Assembly: GCF_011045115.1 (NCBI RefSeq)
Contig: NZ_JAAKZG010000005.1
Span: forward strand, 62,001-126,000
Direction of reading: 5' to 3'
DNA length: 64,000 nucleotides
Origin: Mesorhizobium zhangyense
GTDB lineage: Bacteria > Pseudomonadota > Alphaproteobacteria > Rhizobiales > Rhizobiaceae
Below are positions 46,195 to 53,979 of this stretch, one piece after another. The notes under the pieces are model-generated. The model ran no database searches. It saw only the letters and a list, made by a program, of their open reading frames with translations, and was not told the origin of the DNA. Made by a program: the position numbers and the translations under genes. Position 1 is the first letter of the stretch. The number at the start of each line of letters is the position of its first letter.

Positions 46195-46344
46195 CAGGAA
46201 TTTCGGCCAGTGGCGCACGCGTAGATGGTGTTTGCGCCGTTTTATGCGGAGCGCACCATAGACCAGTTTCCAGCGGCATGCGCGATATTCACGGCTGGCC
46301 CAGTATTTTTTATCTTGAGCTAAAAGCGCATTCCTGTTGGCAGG

Positions 46345-46506
46345 TCAGGTCGTCTTGTCATCGAGCATGATGAAGACGCTGGCGATCGCCGCCCCTGCGG
46401 CCAACCCAGTGGCAAAACCGGATTCCGGCTTGCCGATCATCATGCCGATGACCGTTCCGACGAGCGCGCAGATCGCCAGACACAGAGCGAACTGAAGCGG
46501 TTTCAA
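46345..46506 (-). CDS. Mini-gene C: 53-residue membrane protein
   Basis: Translates as KPLQFALCLAICALVG followed by TVIGMMIGKPESGFATG and LAAGAAIASVFIMLDDKTT: two short hydrophobic helices with a Gly hinge. The start would be the TTG at 46506, with GGGGTT upstream, and lies one base after the stop of mini-gene B, which argues for coupling. No family recognised. Confidence 0.55.
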   Translation of the reverse strand: MKPLQFALCLAICALVGTVIGMMIGKPESGFATGLAAGAAIASVFIMLDDKTT

Positions 46507-46507
46507 A

Positions 46508-46642
46508 CTAGGAACCCCAGCTTGAATCCGGCATCAGCGGAGGGCCTGGTGGCCGAAGCCGCTGGAAGGGTGCGGTTGGCCGATTTTCCTCGATGATGCG
46601 ATGAACGGCGTAGCCGGCGAGCAGCAGGAAAAGAATTCTCAT
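46508..46642 (-). CDS. Mini-gene B: 44-residue protein with one membrane helix
   Basis: MRILFLLLAGYAVHRIIEENR at the N-terminus is a short signal-anchor helix with a charged end, followed by a proline-rich tail. Its ATG overlaps the stop of mini-gene A (ATGA), and mini-gene C starts right after it. Unknown family. Confidence 0.55.
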   Translation of the reverse strand: MRILFLLLAGYAVHRIIEENRPTAPFQRLRPPGPPLMPDSSWGS

Positions 46643-46749
46643 CGCTTGGCGCCTCTTTTCAGTGGCGAGAAATCGGCGGGCTCGGCAGGCCAATCTCGCA
46701 TCCAGTTCGGTACGGCAAAGGTAAGCAGCACGTTGAAAAACTTGTACAT
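46639..46749 (-). CDS. Mini-gene A: 36-residue protein
   Basis: MYKFFNVLLTFAVPNWMRDW then a polar end (FSPLKRGAKR). The ATG is preceded by GGAAG. Its stop overlaps the start of mini-gene B by four bases, so A, B and C form a compact translationally coupled set. Coding is inferred from the linked overlaps; no homologue is known to me. Confidence 0.5.
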   Translation of the reverse strand: MYKFFNVLLTFAVPNWMRDWPAEPADFSPLKRGAKR

Positions 46750-46941
46750 GGCGGGCTTCCGGCTTTATTCATGTCAATAAGACTCAAGCCCGCAATGAGT
46801 TCCCTTTGCCTGCGCTTTCACGCGAATTGTCCCTCGGGTTTCCAGGTCTTCATTCAACAAATTTCATAAACAGCTTCGCTTCAGACGGGGATATTCGGGC
46901 CTTGTGCCGGCAAACCAACAGGCAGAAGGTGCCGTCGTTTT

Positions 46942-47044
46942 GCGCAGGCACGGCATGTGCCTTGCGCCTGATCGACAGGGACCAGCGAAAGTCGAGGAGC
47001 GAGAAGGCGCCTGTTGCGCCTTTGAAACTCTCGCTGGCCCGATC
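46942..47044 (+). ncRNA. Structured mRNA leader of the purine permease
   Basis: Hairpin A: GCGCAGGCAC pairs with GTGCC-T-TGCGC around loop GGCAT (46942-46967). Stem B: GATC, GGG and CCAGCGA (46970-46988) pair with TCGCTGG, CCC and GATC (47031-47044). Inside it AAGGCGC/GCGCCTT (47004-47022) makes an inner hairpin. An alternative pairing of AGCGAGA (46998-47004) with TCTCGCT (47029-47035) competes with stem B. It ends ten bases before the GGGAGGG ribosome-binding site. This is the layout of a cis-regulatory RNA, possibly a riboswitch; I know no family that fits. Confidence 0.5.
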
Positions 47045-47064
47045 AAAATTCCTGGGAGGGAAGC

Positions 47065-48357
47065 GTGCTGGAAAGACTGTTCAACCTGAAGGAAAACGGG
47101 ACTTCGGTCCGGACCGAAGTGATCGCAGGCATCACGACGTTCCTGACGATGTCCTACATCATCTTCGTCAATCCCGAGATCCTGTCGTCGACGGGCATGG
47201 ATCGCAACGCCGTTTTCGTGGCGACCTGTCTTGCGGCAGCACTTGGCACGCTGGTCATGGCGTTTGTCGCCAAATGGCCGATCGGCATGGCGCCGGGCAT
47301 GGGGCTCAACGCCTTCTTCGCCTTCACCGTCGTCGGCGCCATGGGCTTTTCCTGGCAGCAGGCGCTGGGCGCGGTGTTCATCTCCGGCGTCATCTTCCTG
47401 CTCCTGACCGTTAGCGGGATACGAAGCTGGCTGATTGCCGGCATTCCGCAATCGATGCGTAGCGCCATCGCTGCCGGTATCGGCCTGTTCCTGGCGATCA
47501 TCGCGCTGAAGAACTCCGGCATCGTGGCGGCCAGCGACGCGACTTTCGTGACGCTTGGCGACATCACCAAGACCGGGCCGCTGCTTGCCATTCTCGGCTT
47601 CTTCATCATCGCGGCGCTGGACGCCCTGAAAGTGCGCGGCGCGATCCTGATCGGCATTCTGGTCGTCACCGTGCTGTCGATGCTGCTTGGCGTCAGCCAG
47701 TTCAACGGCGTGGTTTCCGCGCCGCCCAGCCTGCTGCCGACCTTCCTGCAACTAGACATCATGGGCGCGCTGCATACCGGCCTGGTACATGTCATCCTGG
47801 TCTTCGTGCTGGTCGAAGTCTTCGACGCTACTGGCACGCTGATCGGCGTTGCCAAGCGCGCCGGCCTGATCGAGCCGGGAAAGCCGAACCGGCTTGGCCG
47901 GGCGCTTCTGGCCGACAGCACGGCCATCGTCGCCGGCTCGCTGCTCGGTACGTCGAGCACCACGGCCTATGTCGAAAGCGCCTCCGGCGTGCAGGCAGGC
48001 GGGCGCACCGGCTTGACGGCGCTGGTTATTGCACTGCTGTTCCTGGCAGCGCTGTTCTTCTCGCCGCTGGCCGGCTCGGTGCCTGCCTATGCGACGGCGC
48101 CCGCACTTCTCTACGTCGCCTGTCTGATGATGCGCGAGCTGGTCGAGATCAAGTGGGAAGACGTGACGGAAGCAGCACCGGCGGCCCTTACCGCGCTGAT
48201 GATGCCCTTTACCTATTCGATCGCCAACGGTCTGGCCTTCGGCTTCATCAGCTACGCCGTGCTGAAGACGCTGTCCGGCCGCCCGGGCGAGGTGCACCCG
48301 GCAACCTGGATCGTCGCGGCACTGTTCGTGATCCGTTTTGCTTTCTTCGCCGGGTGA
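47065..48357 (+). CDS. AzgA-family purine (xanthine/guanine-type) permease
   Basis: 430-residue NCS2 transporter, AzgA branch, with about twelve or thirteen helices. The start is GTG behind GGGAGGG. Typical segments are MLERLFNLKENGTSVRTEVIAGITTFLTMSYIIFVNP, GMGLNAFFAFTVV and STTAYVESASGVQAGGRTGLTALV. It brings in hypoxanthine, guanine or adenine with protons. A folded leader precedes it. It faces the cox operon. Confidence 0.93.
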   Translation: MLERLFNLKENGTSVRTEVIAGITTFLTMSYIIFVNPEILSSTGMDRNAVFVATCLAAALGTLVMAFVAKWPIGMAPGMGLNAFFAFTVVGAMGFSWQQALGAVFISGVIFLLLTVSGIRSWLIAGIPQSMRSAIAAGIGLFLAIIALKNSGIVAASDATFVTLGDITKTGPLLAILGFFIIAALDALKVRGAILIGILVVTVLSMLLGVSQFNGVVSAPPSLLPTFLQLDIMGALHTGLVHVILVFVLVEVFDATGTLIGVAKRAGLIEPGKPNRLGRALLADSTAIVAGSLLGTSSTTAYVESASGVQAGGRTGLTALVIALLFLAALFFSPLAGSVPAYATAPALLYVACLMMRELVEIKWEDVTEAAPAALTALMMPFTYSIANGLAFGFISYAVLKTLSGRPGEVHPATWIVAALFVIRFAFFAG

Positions 48358-48371
48358 TCTGATAAGCGCTT

Positions 48372-48396
48372 GCGGCCTCGCCTATGGCGGGGCCGC
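48372..48396. terminator. Hairpin between convergent azgA-type gene and cox operon
   Basis: GCGGCCTCGCC and GGCGGGGCCGC pair around TAT with one G-U. There is no T-run on either side, so termination may be weak. Confidence 0.5.
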
Positions 48397-48408
48397 CGTC
48401 TCGACGAT

Positions 48409-48804
48409 CTACGGGCTGTTTCCGAAATAGACCAAGCGGGTGAAAAGCGTGTAGTCGGCTTCGAACACCATCATCAGCGTGAACACCAGCACCAGCACCG
48501 GCGGCAATATGATCGCGTAGGCGAGAGCCAGGCGCTCCCAGGCCATGTGCATGAAGACGGCGACGATGAGGCCGGCCTTCAGCATCATGAAGATCAGGAT
48601 CAGCGTCCATCTGAGATAGCCGTGGACGCCGAAATAATCGACCATGTAGGAGCAGGCGCTGAGGATGAACAGCCAGGCCCAGACCACTAGATAGAGCTTG
48701 ATCGGGTGTTCCTGATGCGCGTCGGCCTGCACTGCCGTTGCGTCATGCGTGTGTACGGCGTGCAGCCCGTGCTGTCCTTGGCCGTGTGCGGTTGCTTCAG
48801 CCAT
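48409..48804 (-). CDS. Cytochrome c oxidase subunit IV-type protein
   Basis: 131-residue protein with an unusual histidine-rich N-terminus (HGQGQHGLHAVHTHDATAVQADAHQEHP) and three membrane helices (LYLVVWAWLFILSACSYM, LILIFMMLKAGLIVAVFMHM, LAYAIILPPVLVLVFTLMM), the prokaryotic COX4 pattern. It is the last gene of the cox operon, nine bases after coxP. The histidines might bind copper. Confidence 0.88.
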   Translation of the reverse strand: MAEATAHGQGQHGLHAVHTHDATAVQADAHQEHPIKLYLVVWAWLFILSACSYMVDYFGVHGYLRWTLILIFMMLKAGLIVAVFMHMAWERLALAYAIILPPVLVLVFTLMMVFEADYTLFTRLVYFGNSP

Positions 48805-48813
48805 GTCTCGTCC

Positions 48814-49536
48814 TCACCAGAGATAGAAAAATGCGAAGATGAACACCCAGACCAGATCGACGAAGTGCCAGTAGAGCCCCATGATCTCGACGCTCTCGTA
48901 GTTGCCCTTGCGGCTGGTGAAAAAGCCCTTTCGGGCGGTGTCGTAGTCGCCGCGCCAGACCTTTCGCGCCGTTATGATCAGGAAGATCACGCCTATGGTG
49001 ACGTGGGTGCCGTGGAAGCCGGTGATCATGAAGAAGGTCGAGCCGAATTGTGCCGCCCCCCATGGGTTGCCCCATGGGCGCACGCCTTCGGTGATCAGCT
49101 TGGTCCACTCGAAGGCCTGCATGCCGACGAAGGTAGCGCCGAGGGCTGCGGTCAGGAGCATGAGGATCGCCGTTTTGCGGCGGTCGTGGCGGTAGCCGAA
49201 ATTCACCGCCATCGCCATCGTGCCGCTGGATGAGATCAACACGAAGGTCATGATCGCGATCAGGATCAGCGGAATTTCCGCCCCCCCGATGTTCAGCGCG
49301 AACACCTCGCTCGGGTTCGGCCACGGCACCCGCGTGGACATGCGCGCGGTCATGTAGGAGAGCAGGAAGCAGCCGAAGATGAAGGTGTCGGAGAGCAGGA
49401 AGATCCACATCATGGCCTTCCCCCAGGAGACGTTCTTGAACGCCCGCTGATCGGAGGCCCAGTCGGCCGCGATGCCCTGCCAGCCCTCCGGCCGCTGCGC
49501 TGTGGGATTGATGTGCGTCACTGTTGTTTCTGCCAT
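48814..49536 (-). CDS. coxP: Cytochrome c oxidase subunit III (CoxP)
   Basis: 240-residue heme-copper oxidase subunit III with about five helices. FIFGCFLLSYMTARM, WTKLITEGVRP and the C-terminal FHGTHVTIGVIFL and ESVEIMGLYWHFVDLVWVFIFAFFYLW match the family. In Bradyrhizobium coxMNOP two subunit-III-like proteins occur, as here. Starts four bases after coxO stops. Confidence 0.92.
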   Translation of the reverse strand: MAETTVTHINPTAQRPEGWQGIAADWASDQRAFKNVSWGKAMMWIFLLSDTFIFGCFLLSYMTARMSTRVPWPNPSEVFALNIGGAEIPLILIAIMTFVLISSSGTMAMAVNFGYRHDRRKTAILMLLTAALGATFVGMQAFEWTKLITEGVRPWGNPWGAAQFGSTFFMITGFHGTHVTIGVIFLIITARKVWRGDYDTARKGFFTSRKGNYESVEIMGLYWHFVDLVWVFIFAFFYLW

Positions 49537-49540
49537 GGCC

Positions 49541-50251
49541 CTAGCTCAGCAATTGGCGGCAAATGTCGATGAAATTGGCAGCCCATCCGGCCAGAAGCAC
49601 GAAGATGGCGAGCCAGACGAACAGCAGGAAGTGCCAGTACATGGCGCACAGCTCGACGCTCAGGCTCAGGCGCTGCCGGTCGTTCGGCGCGTCGCTCCAT
49701 GCCTTGGCGGTCGTGCGACCCAATCCGAACAGGCCACCCAGGATATGCAAACCATGCATGCCGGTGATCAGGTAGAAAAAACTGTTGGCCGGGTTGCTCG
49801 ACAAATAGTAGCCGTCGGCGACGAGATCGCGCCACGCCTGAAACTGGCCGATCAGGAAGGCAAATGCCGTCAGGCCGCCCGTGATGAGGCCTAGCCGAAC
49901 CATCCTTATGTCCTTGCGGCGGGCGGCTATCAACGCGCATTGCAGCGCCACGCTGCTCAGCACCAGCATGCCGGTGTTCAGCCACAGCAGCTTCGGCACC
50001 GGCATGGGCCGCCAGTCGGACAGTCCCATGCGCATGAAATAGGCGCTGGTGAACAGCGAAAACAATGCGCCGACGACAGCGAGGAAGACGCCGAGGCCGA
50101 GCTTTGCCGCCGGCATCGAGCCGGATTCCGTGCCGGGAAATGCGCTGACCGAACCCTCTTCAAGCCATGGCTTGGACATCAGCCGCTGATGCGACAGCCA
50201 CCAGCCGGAGATGCCGACGATAACGGCCAGGAAGACCAGGATGACGCTCAT
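49541..50251 (-). CDS. coxO: Second subunit III-like protein (CoxO)
   Basis: 236-residue heme-copper oxidase subunit III relative. Features are FFYLITGMHGLHILGGLFGLGRTT and ELCAMYWHFLLFVWLAIFVLLAGW, with six or seven membrane segments. It shares the HGLH and YWHF motifs with CoxP but is distinct. The start overlaps the coxN stop (ATGA). Confidence 0.9.
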   Translation of the reverse strand: MSVILVFLAVIVGISGWWLSHQRLMSKPWLEEGSVSAFPGTESGSMPAAKLGLGVFLAVVGALFSLFTSAYFMRMGLSDWRPMPVPKLLWLNTGMLVLSSVALQCALIAARRKDIRMVRLGLITGGLTAFAFLIGQFQAWRDLVADGYYLSSNPANSFFYLITGMHGLHILGGLFGLGRTTAKAWSDAPNDRQRLSLSVELCAMYWHFLLFVWLAIFVLLAGWAANFIDICRQLLS

Positions 50252-52023
50252 GCCGGCTCCCTCGAGGGGCCGAATGAACCCGGCTCGTTCTGCGGAATGA
50301 AGTCTTCCTTGGCGCCCGGCACGCTGTAGTCATAGGCCCAGCGATAGACGATCGGCAGTTCCTTGCCGAAATTGCCATGGGTCGGCGGGGTATGAGCCGT
50401 CTGCCATTCGAGCGTGGTGGCCCGCCACGGGTTGCCGCCGGCCTCCTTGCCGTGACGGATGCTCCAGATCAGGTTGAACAGGAACACCAACTGCGCGAAG
50501 CCGACGATGAAGGCCATGATGCTGATGAAGGCATTGAGGTGGTGCGCCGATTCGCCAATCAGCCCCATGTCGCTCAATTCGTTGTAGCGGCGCGGCACGC
50601 CCATCAGGCCGAGATAGTGCATCGGGAAGAAGATCAGATAGGCGCCGACGAAGGTGACCCAGAAATGAAACATGCCCATGGCGTGATTGAGCATGCGGCC
50701 GGTGACCTTCGGATACCAGTGATAGATCGCGCCGAAGATCACCATGATTGGCGCCACGCCCATGACCATGTGGAAATGGGCGACCACAAACATCGTGTCC
50801 GAAAGCGGCACGTCGACCACGACATTGCCCAGGAACAGGCCGGTGAGACCGCCATTGACGAAGGTGACGATGAAGCCCAGCGCAAACAGCATCGGGATTG
50901 TCAGGTGGATATCGCCGCGCCACAGCGTCAGCACCCAGTTGTAGACCTTGATTGCCGTCGGGATGGCGATGATGAGCGTGGTGGTGGCGAAGAAGAAGCC
51001 GAAATAGGGGTGCATGCCCGAGACATACATATGGTGCGCCCAGACCACGAAGGAGAGTGCGCCGATGCCGACGATCGCCCAGACCATCATGCGGTAGCCA
51101 AAGATGTTCTTGCGCGCATGGGTGCTGATGAGGTCGGAGACGATGCCGAAAGCGGGCAGCGCGACGATGTAGACTTCGGGGTGGCCGAAGAACCAGAACA
51201 GGTGTTGGAACAGGATCGGGCTGCCGCCTGAGTGCTGCAGCTGCTCGCCCATCTCGACGATTGCCGGCATGAAGAAGCTGGTGCCGAGAACACGGTCGAG
51301 CAGCATCATGACGCAAGCGACGAACAGCGCCGGGAAGGCCAGCAGCGCCATCACGGTGGCGGTGAAGATGCCCCAGACGGTCAGCGGCATGCGCATCAGC
51401 GTCATGCCGCGCGTGCGGCCCTGCAGGACGGTCACGACATAGTTGAGGCCGCCCATGGTGAAGCCGATGATGAACAGGATGAGCGAGGAAAGCATCACGA
51501 TGATGCCCCAGTCCTCGCCGCCGGGCGTGCCGGCCATGATGGCCTGCGGCGGATAGAGCGTCCAGCCGGCGCCGGTCGGGCCGCCGGGGGCGAAAAAGCC
51601 CGCGACCAGCAGCAGCACGGCGAGTAGGTAGATCCAGTAGCTCAGCATGTTGACATAGGGGAAGACCATGTCGCGCGCGCCGACCATCAGCGGGATCAGG
51701 TAGTTACCGAAACCGCCGAGAAAGAGTGCGGTGAGCAAATAGATCACCATGATCATGCCGTGCATGGTGATGAACTGGTAATAGGCTTCGGGGGTGATGA
51801 AGTCGAAGGTGCCGGGAAAGCCAAGCTGGAGCCGCATCAGCCAGGACAGCACGAGCGCGACGAGGCCGATCGCTAGCGCTGTGCACGAATACTGAATGGC
51901 AATGACCTTGGCGTCCTGCGAGAAGACGTATTTCGTCCACCAGCTGTGCGGATGATAGAGTTCCATCTCCGCGACTTCGGCTGGTGGAATAGGTCCGACC
52001 GAGCCAGGCGTGACATCGACCAT
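50248..52023 (-). CDS. coxN: Cytochrome c oxidase subunit I (CoxN)
   Basis: 591-residue catalytic subunit with twelve or so helices. LFWFFGHPEVYIVALPAFG contains the Cu(B) His, the cross-linked Tyr and the D-channel Glu of A1-type enzymes. WAHHMYVSGMHP gives the two further Cu(B) histidines, IAIPTAIKVYNW the K-channel Lys, and DTMFVVAHFHMVMG the heme histidines. The ATG at 52023, with AAGGAGGTG just before it, was preferred over 52080. It is the aa3-type alternative oxidase of the coxMNOP kind. Confidence 0.95.
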   Translation of the reverse strand: MVDVTPGSVGPIPPAEVAEMELYHPHSWWTKYVFSQDAKVIAIQYSCTALAIGLVALVLSWLMRLQLGFPGTFDFITPEAYYQFITMHGMIMVIYLLTALFLGGFGNYLIPLMVGARDMVFPYVNMLSYWIYLLAVLLLVAGFFAPGGPTGAGWTLYPPQAIMAGTPGGEDWGIIVMLSSLILFIIGFTMGGLNYVVTVLQGRTRGMTLMRMPLTVWGIFTATVMALLAFPALFVACVMMLLDRVLGTSFFMPAIVEMGEQLQHSGGSPILFQHLFWFFGHPEVYIVALPAFGIVSDLISTHARKNIFGYRMMVWAIVGIGALSFVVWAHHMYVSGMHPYFGFFFATTTLIIAIPTAIKVYNWVLTLWRGDIHLTIPMLFALGFIVTFVNGGLTGLFLGNVVVDVPLSDTMFVVAHFHMVMGVAPIMVIFGAIYHWYPKVTGRMLNHAMGMFHFWVTFVGAYLIFFPMHYLGLMGVPRRYNELSDMGLIGESAHHLNAFISIMAFIVGFAQLVFLFNLIWSIRHGKEAGGNPWRATTLEWQTAHTPPTHGNFGKELPIVYRWAYDYSVPGAKEDFIPQNEPGSFGPSREPA

Positions 52024-52105
52024 AGGAACACCTCCTTGTTCCTGTTCGGCGGCATTCGGTTGTTCGAATGCCGTCGTCACCCAATCCGCCTAGAAGCCTC
52101 CCCGA

Positions 52106-52933
52106 TCAGTGGCTGGCGGGTTCCACTGAACTCGTCTGTTGCGGCGGCGTCAGCTGCGCGAACGTCTGCTGCTGGCCGAGCCATGCCGTGTAATCTTCCT
52201 CGGTATCGACCATGACCACGCCGCGCATGAAGGGATGCCCTTGGCCGCAAAGCTCGGCGCAGAGCACTTCGAACGTCCCGGTACGGGTTGGCGTGAACCA
52301 GAAATAGGTGACGGAGCCAGGGATCATGTCCATCTTGGCGCGGAATTCGGGCACGTAGAAATCGTGCAACACGTCGATCGAGCGCAAGAGCATCTTCACC
52401 GGCTTGCCGATGGGCAGATGCAGGTCGGCCGCCTGCACGATCACGTCGTCCTGGCCGTTGGGATCGTCGGTCTTCAGCCCAAGCGGATTATCGGACGTAA
52501 CAAGGCTCGTCTCGGCGAGGCCGAGCTTGCCGTCCTTGCCGGGGAGCCTAAAACTCCATTGCCATTGCTGGCCGAGCACTTCCACCTCGGTAGCGTCCGT
52601 CGGAACGGTGACGAAGCGGTGCCAGACGAACAGGCCGGGGACCAGCATGGCGGCGACGCCGAAGCCGGTGATGACGGTGAGCCACCATTCGAGCCGCTTG
52701 TTCTCGGGCTCGTAATGCGCCTTCTGTCCTTCCTTGTGGCGGAAGCGGTAGACGCAATAGGCCATGAACAGGACGACTGCGGCAAAGACCACGCCAGTGA
52801 TCCAGAAGGTGATGATGATGGTGTTGTCGATGTAGTTCCAGTTTGAAGCGATGGGCGTCCACCACCATGGGCTCACGAGGTGAAACACCACCGAACCTAC
52901 GACAACAAGAACGAGTACAAGCACTACGGCCAT
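52106..52933 (-). CDS. coxM: Cytochrome c oxidase subunit II (CoxM)
   Basis: 275-residue subunit II. Two N-terminal helices (1-22 and 43-63, with another at about 90-110 possible) anchor a periplasmic cupredoxin domain. The Cu(A) ligands are seen in VLHDFYVPEF and CAELCGQGHPFMRG (two Cys, His and Met). GQQWQWSFRLPG is the electron-entry Trp region. No cytochrome c domain is fused. Behind SD GGGAGGA. Confidence 0.94.
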   Translation of the reverse strand: MAVVLVLVLVVVGSVVFHLVSPWWWTPIASNWNYIDNTIIITFWITGVVFAAVVLFMAYCVYRFRHKEGQKAHYEPENKRLEWWLTVITGFGVAAMLVPGLFVWHRFVTVPTDATEVEVLGQQWQWSFRLPGKDGKLGLAETSLVTSDNPLGLKTDDPNGQDDVIVQAADLHLPIGKPVKMLLRSIDVLHDFYVPEFRAKMDMIPGSVTYFWFTPTRTGTFEVLCAELCGQGHPFMRGVVMVDTEEDYTAWLGQQQTFAQLTPPQQTSSVEPASH

Positions 52934-52944
52934 GTCTCAGTCCT

Positions 52945-52986
52945 CCCGGTGCCTCGATGAGCGCAATAGGACTCAGAAGCACCGGG
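52945..52986 (-). promoter_or_regulatory. Inverted repeat in the coxM leader overlapping its ribosome-binding site
   Basis: CCCGGTGC and GCACCGGG form an eight-pair stem with a 26-base loop. The 3' arm on the coding strand runs into the GGGAGGA ribosome-binding site, so the fold could hide part of it. The rest of the 370-base gap to the next gene holds the half repeat at 53019. Confidence 0.4.
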
Positions 52987-53018
52987 GTCATCATAACTTG
53001 ATTTCTGGTTGTAATTCT

Positions 53019-53075
53019 AGGGTGTGCCGAAATTCACGCCATGACGGCCTGCAAATGGCGTTTTTCTGCGCTTCC
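53019..53075 (+). repeat. Half copy of the ftsK-end palindromic element
   Basis: From AGGGTGTGCCG through GACGGCCTGCAAATGGCG and TTTTTCTGCGCTTCC, this 57-base segment matches the left arm of the element at 29876-30030. The right arm is missing; a different small hairpin (CATAG/CTATG) follows. It is a solo or degraded copy. Confidence 0.7.
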
Positions 53076-53303
53076 CATAGCGCGGACTATGCGTCGCCGA
53101 CTGTCATGGGGATGTGATCAGGGGCGGTTAACGTCTCTTTCCGATACAACCGCCGGCTACGGATATCTTGTGTTGCAATTTGTGCGATTGTCGGGCCGGA
53201 CGGTTTTTGGTAAGCGCTTTTTTGTAGGACTCCAGGACTGCCCCCGCCTGGTGAGACAGCCATTGGCAGAACAAGACCCGTCTTGTTCCGGAGGAGGCAG
53301 AAC

Positions 53304-53372
53304 ATGTCGATCAATCTTCAGAAGCACGCGAGATCGCTGGCAGCTTGGCTGAGCCAGGCCGACATCGGCTGA
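53304..53372 (+). CDS. Possible 22-residue peptide with strong ribosome-binding site
   Basis: MSINLQKHARSLAAWLSQAD plus IG, behind GTTCCGGAGGAGGCAGAAC. The same SD context precedes the 19-residue ORF at 55222. The peptide is amphipathic. Coding is unproven, but the SD is among the best in this region. Confidence 0.35.
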   Translation: MSINLQKHARSLAAWLSQADIG

Positions 53373-53451
53373 TGTCGGGACGGGCATGCCTGCCGGCCTT
53401 TCCGGCCCAGGACAATTATCGTTTCGTGGCGAGGATGCGGAGACAATTTTC

Positions 53452-53955
53452 ATGCTGAAATTTTCGTTGGGCTGTTTCGCCGGCCTTGCGGCATCTCTTC
53501 TCGTCGGAACCGCGGCATGGGCCGACGATTCAGCCCCGCGCCTGACGATCGAGGCCCGGCTCTTCGGCAGCACGACGGGGCAATTGTCCGAAAATGTCCT
53601 GGGGGCGGACGGTCCCGAACTCGGCAATGTCGTGATGGGGGAGAACGCTTCCACGTCGACATTCGTCACGGTTCACATCACCGCCGAGCCGCCCCTGCCG
53701 GCTGGCGCCAAGGTAAGGCTTCTCGCCGTCGAGCTCGCGAGCGAAGGGCAGACGGAAACGTCGCCATCAGGCGGTGCCTTGCTGGACAGCGCCGTCGATG
53801 TTCCACCCACGGCGGCGGGCAACAAGGACACCTATGTGGGCTTCTGGCTGGCCGATACCGGCTGCATGCCCATCGCACTCAAAGCGGAATTGGTGGCACC
53901 GGAAGCTCCCACGGCTTCCGCCGACGCCACGCTGGATTTCACCTGTCACGAATAA
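53452..53955 (+). CDS. Secreted protein of unknown function
   Basis: 167 residues. A signal peptide (MLKFSLGCFAGLAASLLVG to TAAWA) precedes a beta-rich mature domain (LTIEARLFGS, TFVTVHITAEPPLPAGAKVRLLAVEL, VGFWLADTGCMPIALKAEL) ending LDFTCHE with two cysteines that could pair. Unrecognised family. It stands 24 bases before the peptidase gene. Confidence 0.7.
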   Translation: MLKFSLGCFAGLAASLLVGTAAWADDSAPRLTIEARLFGSTTGQLSENVLGADGPELGNVVMGENASTSTFVTVHITAEPPLPAGAKVRLLAVELASEGQTETSPSGGALLDSAVDVPPTAAGNKDTYVGFWLADTGCMPIALKAELVAPEAPTASADATLDFTCHE

Positions 53956-53979
53956 TTCGACCGATCGAGGAGGTTCAAA

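Noticed and set aside
46830-46846. TCCCTC...CCAGG complementary to the azgA ribosome-binding region
   Set aside because: The pairing would span over 200 bases, has a six-base bulge and may lie before the transcript start. The local stems at 46942-47044 are a better explanation.
53041-53352. A 103-codon frame starting in the half repeat
   Set aside because: It begins inside a repeat shared with 29876-30030 and has no ribosome-binding site.
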